In this document: piece by piece, positions 8,425 to 18,266 of the stretch
Layout: each line of letters begins with the position of its first letter
Position numbering within the stretch: the stretch's first letter is position 1
Source: JANQPX01 sp041398025
GTDB lineage: Bacteria; Pseudomonadota; Alphaproteobacteria; Geminicoccales; Geminicoccaceae
Reading direction: 5' to 3'
Assembly (NCBI GenBank): GCA_041398025.1
Contig: JAWKVM010000035.1
Location: 1-64,000, forward strand
DNA length: 64,000 nucleotides
The notes under the pieces: generated by a model
The model's database searches: none
What the model was told of the DNA's origin: nothing
What the model saw: the letters and a program-made list of their open reading frames with translations, nothing else
Made by a program: the position numbers and the translations under genes

Positions 8425-11400
8425 TCAGTCATCGGTCGCGCGCAGGTCCGGCGGTTCGCCGGTGCCGCTGATCACCGCGCCGAAAAGGTCGCGCAGCAGG
8501 CCGGGTGTCAGGATCGACAAGGGGTTCACATAGACGGTCGGCGCATCGTTCGGCCCCTCGATCGAGTAGGTCGCGGCGAAGGCGCCGCGCCCGTCGGTGC
8601 CGGTCAGGATGCGGCCGATCACCGGCACTTTGCCGATCAGGCGGTTGAGCGTGTAGACCGGGATGATCGTGCCGGCCAGGTTCAGCGTTTCGGCCTTCCA
8701 ATCGATGTCTCCCTTGACCGTCAGGCCGAGTTCCGAGCCGCGCAACAGCCCGTCGGTCAGGGTCAGCTCGTCGCCCTTCAGGGAGAAGGGCAGGATCAGG
8801 TGGTCCACCCTGATGCCCTCGCCGCCGAGCAGGTTGCCGATGCCGGTGAGCGAGGCGAGCGTCAGCATGCGGGCGAGCAGCGGCGCATCCTGCAGGACGA
8901 AATCGTTGATCTCGAAACGCCCCTCGGCGACCATCGGGTCGTCGGCTTCGAGCCTCGCCGTGAGCAGAAGGCGCCCCCCTGCGACCCGCTGTCCGAGATC
9001 CAGCGCCTCGATCAGATCGCCGGCGTTCTCACTGCGGATCTCGAGCCTGCGCCCGTCGCCGTCGGGGGTGAGTTCGACGGCGACCTTGCCGCTCGAGGGC
9101 AGGCTGCCGATCAGGCTTGCCGAGCGCCAGCCGCGCTCGGCATGCACGGCATCCGCTTCGACGTTCAAAAGCTCGATGCCGCGGGCGCGCAGCTCGCCGG
9201 TGCGCAGGATGACATGGAAACGCCGGAAGCTGTCGCCGGCGTCCGGCTCCTTGCCGAACAGCGCATCGAGATCGAGCCTCGTCCCTTCGATCGCGAGGTC
9301 ATGGCCGCCATCGCTGCCGGGCGCATAGCGGATCGCGACATCCGAGCCGGCCAGGCGCAGCCGGTCCAGCGTCAGCGACTGCAGCCTCCGATCCGACAGC
9401 AGGAGCGCCCCTTCGACGGCCAGATCGCCGGCGCTGACATCGAAATGCTTGACCTCGAGCGGCCCATCGATCGCCTTCGCGATCGAGGCGCGCAGCATGC
9501 CGTCCTGACCTACGTCCTTCCGCCAGACCAGTCCCGGCGGCGCCAAGGCGAGGGATTTCAGGTCGGCTTCGAGATCGATCCAGAAATGGGTCGGCGTCTC
9601 GCTGACCGTCGCCTTGAAAGCGACGTCGCCCTCCATCCCGTCGACCGGCACCTGCAGGCGTTCGAGCTGGCTTCGGCTGAGACGGCCGGCCAGGTCGATC
9701 CGCCTGGGCGGTGTCTGCTCCTGCTTCGAGAGCGGCTCGGTCACGTCGATGGCGAGCGGAATGCCGTTGACCGCGGCCTTGCCGTCCAGGCGCACGCTGT
9801 CCTCGTCGACGGTCAGACTGAACGCGCCGTCATCCAGGCGGGCATCGGCGCCCAGCTTCGGCAGCCGGTCGATCGCGAGCCCGCTGAGCTCGGCCTCGGC
9901 GAGAATGACCGCCTCCTCCTCGGTGACCTCCTTGTGCAGCGGCAGGCGCACCTCGAGCGTGGCGGCCACATGGCCTGCGGTATCGGCGGGAGCGATCCCG
10001 AGCTCCTGCACGACCTCGAGCGGCGGGTGGTCCAGCAAGGCCAGCATCGGCTCGATGCCGCTGTCGGCCTCGGCAAGAACATGGAGCTGGGTGGCGTCCT
10101 TGCCGGGCTTGCCCATGCCGGTGATGGTCACGCTGCCCCCGTTCAGGGTGACGCCGGCATTGCGTCCGGCCTTCACCTCGAAATGCATGCGATCGGCATC
10201 GAACACCGCATCGCCGAGCGCCCCCTCGATCGGCGGCATCTCGTCGAGATAGCGGACCGACAATCCCTCGAAGTCGAAGCGCCCCTTCACCGCGCCATCG
10301 TGCAGGGGCCGGTGCGTCAGGTCCTGGTGATCGAGGTCGAGCCTGGCGCTGGCCGTGCTCACCACGCCCGTCCTGATGTTCTCGACCACCCACAGGCGCG
10401 CGTCATGCCCGAGGCCGATCGGCCAAAACGCCGGCAGATCCTCGGCCCGGACATGGCTGGCGGCGAGGTCGAGCCGCACCTCTCCCGCCCCCTTGCGCCA
10501 GACGGTGCGGCCGGAGGCGGTCAGCTCCGCCCCGCGGCTGACCACGGACGCATGCTCGATCTCGGCTGCGGCGGCCTCGATATCGATCCTGGCGTCGAGC
10601 TGCAGCGCGCCGATCTCCAGCGGCTCGGCGAACAGGGCCGGCAGATCGACCATGCCGGCGTCCGCCTGAAGGTCGACGTCCAGCGGCGAGAGGTCGCCGT
10701 CCAGACCGACTTCGCCCTCGATCGTCGCACGCACCGGCAGGCGCATGCCGCCGAGCGCCGCCGGGATCGACGGCGAGGGCAGCGGCCAGAGGGCCGGCAG
10801 ATCGGCGGGCATGAGATCGGCGACGTCGATCGTGAAGGGCACGGTCTCGTCATCGGGCCGGATATGCGCGGAGATCTGCACGGATGCCGGATGTACCGTG
10901 GTCTGCGGGATGTCGGCTCTCAGCCAGGCATCGACGCCTCCTTCCCGCCGGATCAGCGCCATATCCGCCTTGCGTGCGGTCACCGCGGACGCGCTGCTCC
11001 GGTCGTAGAGCGCCACACGCGCGCCCTCGATCTGCAGGCGTTCGAGAAAGGCGAGCCGCTGATCCGCTTCCGATGCCAGCGCGAAGCGCCGGAGAAAGCC
11101 GCCGAAATCCACAGGCGCTGCGTTCTCGGCGTACTCCGCCTCGGAATAGAGGCCGATGATGCCATCGGCATCGCGCCTGACGATCAGCGAAGGCGCTTTG
11201 GCATAGAGCTCGGATGCGGCGATCATGCCGCGCTTCAGCAGAGCCTCGACGCTGAGCGCCAGCTCGACTTCGGGAAAGGAGAGAAACGGCGCCGACTGGC
11301 CTGCACCCGCGCCCGTGGCCCGATAGCGCACATTGACGCCGACCAGCTCGAAGGTCCGCCGCTCCTGGTTCAACCGAAGCTCGATCCGCTCCGCCGAAAC

Positions 11401-11568
11401 CGCGACGGTCCCACTCTCCGGCGCAAGCGCCCGCTCGATCCGGGGCTGCAGCCAGCCGAGCTCGATCGGTCCCGCATCCAGCCGGATCATGAACAGAACG
11501 ACCGCGAGGCCGAGCCCGATCAGGATCCAGACCAGCGTGCGGACGGCTATGCGGAAGGACGTCAGCAA
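8425..11568 (-). CDS. large AsmA-like / DUF3971 (YhdP-type) envelope protein
   Basis: A protein of about 1050 residues with one N-terminal membrane segment (FRIAVRTLVWILIGLGLAVVLFMIRL) followed by a long periplasmic region of alternating beta-strand pattern. The segment after the membrane helix (LDAGPIELGWLQPRIERAL) and the C-terminal AsmA-type repeat (GDIDWKAETLNLAGTIIPVYTLNRLIGKVPVIGRILTG) are the hallmarks of the DUF3971/AsmA_2 family. These proteins are thought to form hydrophobic grooves that carry phospholipids between the inner and outer membranes. The last domain ends with a short acidic tail. The start is uncertain: no ATG precedes the membrane helix. TTG at 11568 is my choice; the frame is open to another TTG at 11700, and GGGAGGG lies about 30 bases before 11568. 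It is divergent from glnE. Confidence 0.75.
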   Translation of the reverse strand: MLTSFRIAVRTLVWILIGLGLAVVLFMIRLDAGPIELGWLQPRIERALAPESGTVAVSAERIELRLNQERRTFELVGVNVRYRATGAGAGQSAPFLSFPEVELALSVEALLKRGMIAASELYAKAPSLIVRRDADGIIGLYSEAEYAENAAPVDFGGFLRRFALASEADQRLAFLERLQIEGARVALYDRSSASAVTARKADMALIRREGGVDAWLRADIPQTTVHPASVQISAHIRPDDETVPFTIDVADLMPADLPALWPLPSPSIPAALGGMRLPVRATIEGEVGLDGDLSPLDVDLQADAGMVDLPALFAEPLEIGALQLDARIDIEAAAAEIEHASVVSRGAELTASGRTVWRKGAGEVRLDLAASHVRAEDLPAFWPIGLGHDARLWVVENIRTGVVSTASARLDLDHQDLTHRPLHDGAVKGRFDFEGLSVRYLDEMPPIEGALGDAVFDADRMHFEVKAGRNAGVTLNGGSVTITGMGKPGKDATQLHVLAEADSGIEPMLALLDHPPLEVVQELGIAPADTAGHVAATLEVRLPLHKEVTEEEAVILAEAELSGLAIDRLPKLGADARLDDGAFSLTVDEDSVRLDGKAAVNGIPLAIDVTEPLSKQEQTPPRRIDLAGRLSRSQLERLQVPVDGMEGDVAFKATVSETPTHFWIDLEADLKSLALAPPGLVWRKDVGQDGMLRASIAKAIDGPLEVKHFDVSAGDLAVEGALLLSDRRLQSLTLDRLRLAGSDVAIRYAPGSDGGHDLAIEGTRLDLDALFGKEPDAGDSFRRFHVILRTGELRARGIELLNVEADAVHAERGWRSASLIGSLPSSGKVAVELTPDGDGRRLEIRSENAGDLIEALDLGQRVAGGRLLLTARLEADDPMVAEGRFEINDFVLQDAPLLARMLTLASLTGIGNLLGGEGIRVDHLILPFSLKGDELTLTDGLLRGSELGLTVKGDIDWKAETLNLAGTIIPVYTLNRLIGKVPVIGRILTGTDGRGAFAATYSIEGPNDAPTVYVNPLSILTPGLLRDLFGAVISGTGEPPDLRATDD

Positions 11569-11849
11569 GGCTGCGCCAAAAAATTGAACAGAACAGCCCT
11601 CCCGATCAACTTTTGAATAGGGCCAAGACGATAGACCGTCTTTAGCACCCCCGGCGCTCCGGCGCGACGTGCTCCAACCGGCGGCGGGCGGAACCGCCAA
11701 GATTCGTCCGGCGGTTGTCGCAGGATCGCCACGCTTTCGGCATGTTCGGTCCCTTCGGTTTTCATGCTAGATCTGGGCCGAGCGCGTCCGATGACAAGCT
11801 CGGTGCCGCCATGGGGTGCCCGAACCCGCCGAAGGATACCGTGACGTCA

Positions 11850-14804
11850 ATGACCCGACCTGCCGAAAAACCACCCGGCACCAGCCTGCCCCGCCCCGGC
11901 GATGGCGAGCAGGCGCGCCGGCATCTCGATCGCTGGCGCGAAACCTCCGAGGAGAGTATTGCAGGCAAACATAAAGATTTCGGCAAGATCGCCCCCGAAG
12001 ACCTGCTGCTCGCGCTGTTCGGCAACAGCCCCTTTCTCACCGAGCTCGCCTTCGCCGAGCCCGAGGTCATCCATCGCTTCTTCACGAGCGGACCGGAGGC
12101 GACGCTCGACGCCATCCTCGAGCAGCAGCCGCCGGATCGCCGGCGCAGCGCGGTGATGGCGCATCTCAGGCGCCTGCGGCGCAAGGTGGCGCTGCTCACG
12201 GCGCTCGCCGATATCAGCGGTGTCTGGCCGCTTGCCAGGGTGACCGAGGCGCTCACGCGCTTCGCCGATGCCGCTGCCGGCAGGGCGCTCGACCTCGCTT
12301 TGCGCGAGCTTCTCGACAAGAACGACCTCACGCTCGACAATCCCGACGATCCGGGGCCGACCTCCGGGCTGATCGTGCTCGGCATGGGCAAGCTCGGCGC
12401 GCATGAGCTGAACTATTCCAGCGACATCGACCTGATCATCCTGTTCGATCCCAGGCGCTTTCGCCCGGCCGGCAAGGACAGCCCGATGGCGCTCGCGGTG
12501 CGCGTCGCGCGCTCCCTGGTCTATCTGCTCGAGCATCGCACCAAGGACGGCTACGTCTTTCGCACCGACCTTCGCCTGCGCCCCCACCCGCCCGGCCAGC
12601 CGCTCGCGATCTCGGTCGAGGATGCGGAGATCTACTACGAGCGCTTCGGCCAGAACTGGGAACGCGCAGCGCTGATCAAGGCGCGCGTGATCGCCGGCGA
12701 CGCCGAGGCGGGCGCGCAGTTCCTGAAAAATCTGCGGCCGTTTCTCTGGCGCAAGCATCTGGACTACGCCGCGATCCGCGACATTCACGCGATCAAGCGG
12801 CAGATCAACCGCCATCGCGGCCATGGCGCGATCCGCGTGCTCGGCCATGACCTCAAGGTCGGGCGCGGCGGCATCCGCGAGATCGAATTCTTCGTGCAGA
12901 CCCAGCAGCTCATCCTCGGCGGGCGCGTGCCGTCGCTGCGCCTGCGCGGCACCATCGAGACGCTGGAGAAGCTGGTGGAGGAGCGCTGGCTGCAAGCGGC
13001 CACGGCCGACGACCTGAAAGCCGCCTACGGCTTCCTGCGCACCACCGAGCATCGCCTGCAGATGGTCGCGGACAAGCAGACCCACCAATTGCCGGACGAC
13101 GACGCCGGTCTCGCCCGCTTCGCGACCTTCATGGGCTATGACGACGCGGATCTCTTCGCGGACGACGTCAAGAAGAACCTGGAGCTGGTGGAGCGGCATT
13201 ACGCGGCGCTGTTCGAGGACAGCCTCGATCTCGGCGCGGACGGCGCGCTGGTCTTCACCGGCACCGACGACGACCCGGAGACGCTCACCACCCTGAAGCG
13301 CCTCGGCTTCGCCAGGCCGGCGGAGGCGGCGCGCGTCGTGCGCGGCTGGCATCACGGCCATATCCGGGCGACGCGCGCGGCGCGCGCGCGGGAACTGCTG
13401 ACCGAGCTGATGCCGGAACTGCTCAGGGCACTCGGCGAGCAGGCCGATCCCGACGCCGCCTTCGGCAGGCTCGACCAGTTCATGACGGCCCTGCCGGCGG
13501 GCGTGCAGCTCTTTTCCCTGTTCCGCGCCAATCCCAAGCTCCTGTCCCTGGTCGCCGACCTGATGGGCACGGCGCCCAGGCTTGCGGACGTTCTGAGCCA
13601 GCATGTCGGCCTGTTCGACGCCATGCTCACCCCCACCTTCTTCGAGGTGCTGGCAGCACCTGCTGAACTTGAGGCGGAGTTTGCGGAGGCGCTGAAGCTT
13701 GCCGACGATCTGCAGGACGCGCTGGATGCGACCCGGCGCTGGACCCAGGCCAGGGAATTTCAGATCGGCATGCATATCCTGCTGGGTGAGAGCGACGGCG
13801 AAGCGGCGAGTGCTGCGCTGACCGCGATCGCCGAGATCGTGATCCGCGGCCTGCTGCCCCATGTCGAGCGCTGGCTGGAACGGCAGCACGGCAAGGTGGA
13901 GGGCGGCAGCTTCGCCGTGCTCGGCCTTGGCAAGCTCGGCTCGAAGGAGCTGTCGATCGGCTCGGATCTGGACCTGATCTTCGTGTTCGCAGCGCCCGAG
14001 GGCGCCCGCTCCGACGGCGGCAAGCCGCTGGCTGCGGAAACCTACTATGCGCGGCTCGGCCAGCGCCTGGTGAGCGCGCTCACCGCCAAGACCGCGGAGG
14101 GCAGTCTCTACGAGATCGACACGCGGCTGCGCCCCTCCGGCAATCTCGGGCCGGTCGCCTGCGGGGTCGACAGCTTCGAGCGCTATCAGATGGAGAACGC
14201 CCAGACCTGGGAGCACCAGGCCCTCACCCGCTGCCGCGTGGTCGCGGCACCGGCGGCGCTCGCCGAACGCATCGAGCAGGCCGCCAGGCGGGCGCTGACC
14301 AGGGAGCGCGACCCGGACAAGCTCGCGGCCGACGTGCGCGCCATGCGCCTGCGCATCTTCAAGGAGCATGGCAGCGACGATGTCTGGAACCTGAAGCACG
14401 CGCGCGGCGGCCTGGTAGAGGCGGAGTTCCTGGCGCAGTATCTGCAGCTGCGCCACGGCCACGACCACCCCGACATCCTGTGCGCGCAGACCGCATCGGT
14501 CTTCGAGCGCGCCGCCGGCCAGTGCATCCGCAGCGCCGACAGCCGCCTGCTGATCCGCGCGCTGCAGCTCTATCGCCGGCTGCAGGCGCTGCTGCGCCTC
14601 TCGCTCAACGAGGCGTTCGACCCGAAAGCGGCGCCCAAGGGTTTGATCGAGGCGCTGATCCGCGCGGCCTCGGTCGATCCGGAGATCGCCCGCCCCGGCC
14701 TTGACATCGACGGGCTTGGCGCTGTTCTAGGCGATCTGCAGCGGCAGGTGGCGGAGCAGTTCGATCGCCACTGCCCGCCGCCTTCGACCGACATGTCAAG
14801 CTAA
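11850..14804 (+). CDS. glnE: bifunctional glutamine synthetase adenylyltransferase / deadenylyltransferase
   Basis: Adenylylates and deadenylylates a Tyr of glutamine synthetase in response to PII and glutamine, so it sets ammonia assimilation in the cytoplasm. Two nucleotidyltransferase halves are visible, each with its signature: GLIVLGMGKLGAHELNYSSDIDLIILFD (about residues 170-200, deadenylylating half) and FAVLGLGKLGSKELSIGSDLDLIFVF (about residues 690-715, adenylylating half). Both keep the G-K-L-G...S-D-x-D-L pattern with the metal-binding aspartates, so both activities should be intact. About 984 residues is the normal length. The ATG at 11850 is chosen; GTG at 11841 in the same frame lies closer to the GAAGGA at 11831 and could be the true start. 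The bcp gene follows after 19 bases, so they may be cotranscribed. Confidence 0.93.
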   Translation: MTRPAEKPPGTSLPRPGDGEQARRHLDRWRETSEESIAGKHKDFGKIAPEDLLLALFGNSPFLTELAFAEPEVIHRFFTSGPEATLDAILEQQPPDRRRSAVMAHLRRLRRKVALLTALADISGVWPLARVTEALTRFADAAAGRALDLALRELLDKNDLTLDNPDDPGPTSGLIVLGMGKLGAHELNYSSDIDLIILFDPRRFRPAGKDSPMALAVRVARSLVYLLEHRTKDGYVFRTDLRLRPHPPGQPLAISVEDAEIYYERFGQNWERAALIKARVIAGDAEAGAQFLKNLRPFLWRKHLDYAAIRDIHAIKRQINRHRGHGAIRVLGHDLKVGRGGIREIEFFVQTQQLILGGRVPSLRLRGTIETLEKLVEERWLQAATADDLKAAYGFLRTTEHRLQMVADKQTHQLPDDDAGLARFATFMGYDDADLFADDVKKNLELVERHYAALFEDSLDLGADGALVFTGTDDDPETLTTLKRLGFARPAEAARVVRGWHHGHIRATRAARARELLTELMPELLRALGEQADPDAAFGRLDQFMTALPAGVQLFSLFRANPKLLSLVADLMGTAPRLADVLSQHVGLFDAMLTPTFFEVLAAPAELEAEFAEALKLADDLQDALDATRRWTQAREFQIGMHILLGESDGEAASAALTAIAEIVIRGLLPHVERWLERQHGKVEGGSFAVLGLGKLGSKELSIGSDLDLIFVFAAPEGARSDGGKPLAAETYYARLGQRLVSALTAKTAEGSLYEIDTRLRPSGNLGPVACGVDSFERYQMENAQTWEHQALTRCRVVAAPAALAERIEQAARRALTRERDPDKLAADVRAMRLRIFKEHGSDDVWNLKHARGGLVEAEFLAQYLQLRHGHDHPDILCAQTASVFERAAGQCIRSADSRLLIRALQLYRRLQALLRLSLNEAFDPKAAPKGLIEALIRAASVDPEIARPGLDIDGLGAVLGDLQRQVAEQFDRHCPPPSTDMSS

Positions 14805-14823
14805 GCTTCGGGAGCTGCCCTTC

Positions 14824-15300
14824 ATGACCGCAGACGACACCCTCATCGGCCAGAAACTGCCCGCCTTCGACCTGCCGACCGACGGCGGCGGCCGCGCCGG
14901 CAACGCCGACTTTGCCGGCAGGACGCTGGTTCTCTACCTCTACCCCAAGGACGACACCTCGGGCTGCACCAAGGAAAGCCAGGACTTTGCGGAGCGCCAC
15001 GACGACTTCAAGGCGGCAGGCGCCGACGTGGTCGGACTGTCCAAGGACGGCGTCAAAAGCCACGACAAGTTCAAGGCGAAATACGGCTTTCCGTTCACGC
15101 TCCTCGCCGACGAAGAGACCGTGCTGATCGATGCGCTCGGCGCCTGGGTCGAGAAGAGCATGTATGGCCGGAAATACATGGGCACCGACCGCTCCACCTT
15201 CGTCGTCGATGCCGATGGCGTGATCCGGCAGGTCTGGCGCAAGGTCAAGGTGCCCGGCCATGTCGACGACGTGCTGGCCGCGGTCAAGGCGATGGCCTGA
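14824..15300 (+). CDS. bcp: thioredoxin-dependent peroxiredoxin, Bcp/PrxQ type
   Basis: Reduces hydrogen peroxide and organic hydroperoxides in the cytoplasm using thioredoxin or glutaredoxin. The 158-residue protein has the peroxiredoxin core LVLYLYPKDDTSGCTKESQDF, with the peroxidatic Cys in the P-x-x-x-T/S-x-x-C arrangement, and the later conserved Arg in GTDRSTFVVDADG. E. coli Bcp has a second Cys five residues after the first; here CTKESQDF has none, so it looks like a 1-Cys form. GGGAG lies about 10 bases before the ATG. It follows glnE after 19 bases and converges with the GGDEF-EAL gene. Confidence 0.9.
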   Translation: MTADDTLIGQKLPAFDLPTDGGGRAGNADFAGRTLVLYLYPKDDTSGCTKESQDFAERHDDFKAAGADVVGLSKDGVKSHDKFKAKYGFPFTLLADEETVLIDALGAWVEKSMYGRKYMGTDRSTFVVDADGVIRQVWRKVKVPGHVDDVLAAVKAMA

Positions 15301-15342
15301 GGCCGGCGCAAGTCGGGCCCCGCCTTGCCGGTCCCCGCGCCG

Positions 15343-17316
15343 TCAGGGGCGGGCGAAGGAGAGGCGGGGCAGGTTTTCCTGAACCTCCGGCGCCATCGCC
15401 AGAAGCGGTGCGGCGGCGATATGCTCGCGGAACCTGTCGGCCTGCAGGGGCCGTCCGAGGTGGAAGCCCTGGGCTTCGTCGCAGCCCATGCGCCGCAGAT
15501 CGTAGAGCTGCTGCCTGGATTCCACGCCTTCGGCCACGACATGCATGCCGATGCCGTGGGCGAGACGGATGATCGCCTCGATCACGGGGCGCGCCTCGGC
15601 CGAGACGCCGAGCCCTTCCACGAAGCTTCGGTCGATCTTGATGCGATCGAAGCTGAACTGGCGCAGATAGCTGATGCTCGAATAGCCCGTGCCGAAATCG
15701 TCCAGGCTCAGGGACACGCCGAGCGACTTGAGCGCATCGATCTGCCTTTTGATATCGTCGCTGTCCTTCAGCAGCAGGCCTTCGGTCACCTCGAATTCGA
15801 GCAGACGGGCATCGAGCCCGGAGGCGTCGAGCGCCTTTTGCGTGAGCGCGACGATGTCCTGCTGTTCGAACTGCGCCGCCGAGAGGTTCACGGAGACATG
15901 CAGCGGCTGGGCCGTCAGGGCCCGCCAGCCGGCCGCCGCCGTGCAGGCGCGATGCAGCACCATCTCGCCGATGGCGCCGATCAGGCCGCATTCCTCGGCC
16001 ACCGGCACGAAATCGGCCGGCGAGATGGCGCCGACGTCCGGATGCAGCCAGCGCACCAGGGCTTCGGCGCCGGTCAGCTGGCCGTCGCTCAGGCGATATT
16101 TCGGCTGGAAGTGGACCTCGAGCTGGTTGCTGACCAGTGCCTTGCGCAGCTCACCTTCGAGATGGCGCTGCCTGATGGCGTGGTCCTCCATCGACCGCTC
16201 GAAGAAGGAGAAGGTGCGCCGGCCGAGACGTTTCGCCTCGTAGAGCGCCAGGTCCGCCTTTTCGACCAGGCCGCGCACGTCCTCGTCGTCCCGCGGATAG
16301 ACGGCGCAGCCGACACTGAAGCCGGTGGTCAGCGTATGGCCGTCGATCAGGAAGGGCTCGGCGCCGACCTGAACCAGGCGCCTGGCCAGCATCTCCGCGT
16401 CCTCCATGCGGGTGAGATCCGGCTGCACGATCGCGAACTCGTCGCCGCCGAGGCGGATGATCGTGTCGCCGGAGCGAATGCACTTGGCGAGCCGTCTGCC
16501 GACCTCCACCAGAAGCTTGTCGCCGACCGGATGCCCCAGGGTGTCGTTGATGCTCTTGAAGCGGTCGAGATCGATGCAGTGGAGGGCGACCATGCGCGGC
16601 TCGCCGGGCGACTTGCTCTCGGAACCGGTCAGCGCCGCGCCGAGCTGCGAGCGATTGAGCAGTCCCGTGAGCGGATCGCGGCTGGCCAGGAGATGCGCCC
16701 GGTTCGCGTGGCGGATCACCAGAAACAGAAGGCTGCCGCCGGTGATCAGCGAGATCGAGAGCAGGGCGATCTGGATATAGCCATAGCGCCTGGCCTCGCT
16801 CACCAGATCGTGACTGCGCAGGTCGGCATTGCTCTGCATGTTGCGCCGGAGCGCCTCATAGGGCTCGTACATCTCCTCGACCTGCGCGATGATCGACGCC
16901 GTGGTTTCGCGATCACCCGGCCGCAGGTTCTGAACCAGCGGATCCACCCGCTCGAGCACGTCCCTTATCCTGGCAAGCTGGAGCTGATAGTCCTCAGGCT
17001 CGCCCAGCAATGCGGCGGTCTCCTGCGACACGATGGGCCCGACGCGGCTCCAGAGCACGTCGAAGCGCTGCATCAGCTCGTCGTGATCGATCTTTTCGGG
17101 CTGATAGGCATATTCGTTGAGCGCTCTGATCAGGCGGAGCTGATGCTCCCGAAACTGATAGATGCTGTGAAAGCTCGGCTGCTGGTTGTCCTTGACGTAG
17201 CGCACATGCGCCATGGTCTCGAGATAAGCGAAGAGGCCCGCGGCACCGACGATCACACCGATCGCCGCAGCCGTAAGAACGACCCTGACCCTCGGGGTTA
17301 GATCGCGGGCGTGCAT
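15343..17316 (-). CDS. membrane GGDEF-EAL cyclic di-GMP enzyme with periplasmic sensor
   Basis: A 657-residue signalling protein. Membrane segment at residues about 10-31, a helical periplasmic region of about 140 residues, a second membrane segment at about 175-198, then GGDEF and EAL domains. RLGGDEFAIV (about residue 288) keeps the diguanylate cyclase active-site motif. The EAL domain keeps EALVRW (about 415), the DDFGTGYSS loop, KIDRSFV and VVAEGVES, so phosphodiesterase activity is also likely. Both halves look competent, so the net direction is unknown. The ATG at 17316 lies 8 bases after the stop of the upstream Moco-fold gene; the two are clearly one operon, which suggests that the exported partner feeds this sensor. 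Confidence 0.92.
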   Translation of the reverse strand: MHARDLTPRVRVVLTAAAIGVIVGAAGLFAYLETMAHVRYVKDNQQPSFHSIYQFREHQLRLIRALNEYAYQPEKIDHDELMQRFDVLWSRVGPIVSQETAALLGEPEDYQLQLARIRDVLERVDPLVQNLRPGDRETTASIIAQVEEMYEPYEALRRNMQSNADLRSHDLVSEARRYGYIQIALLSISLITGGSLLFLVIRHANRAHLLASRDPLTGLLNRSQLGAALTGSESKSPGEPRMVALHCIDLDRFKSINDTLGHPVGDKLLVEVGRRLAKCIRSGDTIIRLGGDEFAIVQPDLTRMEDAEMLARRLVQVGAEPFLIDGHTLTTGFSVGCAVYPRDDEDVRGLVEKADLALYEAKRLGRRTFSFFERSMEDHAIRQRHLEGELRKALVSNQLEVHFQPKYRLSDGQLTGAEALVRWLHPDVGAISPADFVPVAEECGLIGAIGEMVLHRACTAAAGWRALTAQPLHVSVNLSAAQFEQQDIVALTQKALDASGLDARLLEFEVTEGLLLKDSDDIKRQIDALKSLGVSLSLDDFGTGYSSISYLRQFSFDRIKIDRSFVEGLGVSAEARPVIEAIIRLAHGIGMHVVAEGVESRQQLYDLRRMGCDEAQGFHLGRPLQADRFREHIAAAPLLAMAPEVQENLPRLSFARP

Positions 17317-17324
17317 CAGCCGTC

Positions 17325-17849
17325 CTAGTTGAACTCGAGCTGCTGGAGCTGCCAGATGGCTCGATTGTGGTAGACCGGCGTATTCAGCTCCGGCCGCCTG
17401 GAAAAGGGATAGATGGCCCAGATCGGCCCCTTGTCCCTGACGCGCAGATAGCGGCCATCCATCTTGAGTGCGAGGAAGAGGTCCTTGGCCTCGAGATCGT
17501 CCGCCGGTATCTCGACCGTGTAGTCGTTCAGCGCGCGCGCCAGGACATGCCGGCCGTGCTCGCCCAGCTGCTCGAGAAGGCGTGTGGCCCGCACGCCCTC
17601 GAAGGTGACCTCGCCGTCCGTCCAGGGTGTCGTGGTGACCAGCGTCTCCATGCCGAGCGCTTCGATCATGTCCCGATCGAAGACGGCGGCGGCGTCCTGG
17701 TTGGTATGCTCGATGTCCCCCAGCACGCGAAGGATCACGGCTCCTTTGGGCGTGGCCAGGCCCGCTTCGGCGCTGGCTGTCGACAGCACAAGCCCCCAGG
17801 CCAGCAGAACGAGGCCTCCAAAGGTCAAGCTCAATCGTTTCTTGATCAT
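17325..17849 (-). CDS. exported protein of the oxidoreductase molybdopterin-binding fold
   Basis: A 174-residue protein. The signal peptide (MIKKRLSLTFGGLVLLAWGLVLSTASAEA) is followed by a domain with sequence typical of the sulfite-oxidase-like molybdopterin fold: VTFEGVRATRLLEQLG, NDYTVEIPADDL, KMDGRYLRVRDKGPIWAIYPF. No Cys is present in the mature part, so the residue that ligates molybdenum in real oxidoreductases is missing. It is more likely a ligand-binding sensor domain than an enzyme. It is placed 8 bases before the GGDEF-EAL gene; the pair is known in proteobacteria. I chose the ATG at 17849 because it starts the signal peptide; the frame is open to 17897. Confidence 0.8.
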   Translation of the reverse strand: MIKKRLSLTFGGLVLLAWGLVLSTASAEAGLATPKGAVILRVLGDIEHTNQDAAAVFDRDMIEALGMETLVTTTPWTDGEVTFEGVRATRLLEQLGEHGRHVLARALNDYTVEIPADDLEAKDLFLALKMDGRYLRVRDKGPIWAIYPFSRRPELNTPVYHNRAIWQLQQLEFN

Positions 17850-18266
17850 CACGATCGTCCAAGTGAGTTGGAGCAGCGCCACGGTCGATCCGAACAACCT
17901 ACTATTTAAACATGTATAGTCGCACTCTATTAAAAACTTATTAAGTCTTGGGAAAGCAGAACCGCACTTTTCAACGTTTATTCCCCTTAAACGATCTTAA
18001 GCAGCGAAAGATGATCTACTATTAGTTTATTATTCACACAGTGAATCGGCATGATAGGCGCAATCGTCAACCGCGCTCCCAATCAGCAGTAGCTAACGGT
18101 TAAATTTTGTCACCCAGAACGTCACGCGTGCATAGCTGGTCTATGGCGCAGCCCTCACGGTTCGCGAAACCCCGGCGTGCCGACGCGGCGGCAGATCCCG
18201 CACAGACCGCTCGCGCCGGCGCCTTGCAGACGCCGGGTCGCAGGATTCGCAGAGCGGCGCCGGCGT
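17850..18266. other. AT-rich intergenic region with a small inverted repeat
   Basis: About 420 bases without a credible gene. Positions 17890-18120 are far more AT-rich than the surroundings, as expected for the promoter region of the operon that starts at 17849. ATTCAC-ACA-GTGAAT at 18032-18046 is a perfect 6+6 inverted repeat that could be an operator. Frames at 18100-18406 have no family resemblance. Confidence 0.5.

Noticed and set aside
9614..10252. Long forward frames inside the AsmA-type gene
   Set aside because: Arg/Ser/Ala-rich shadows of the reverse-strand gene. The reverse frame has a membrane helix and AsmA motifs.
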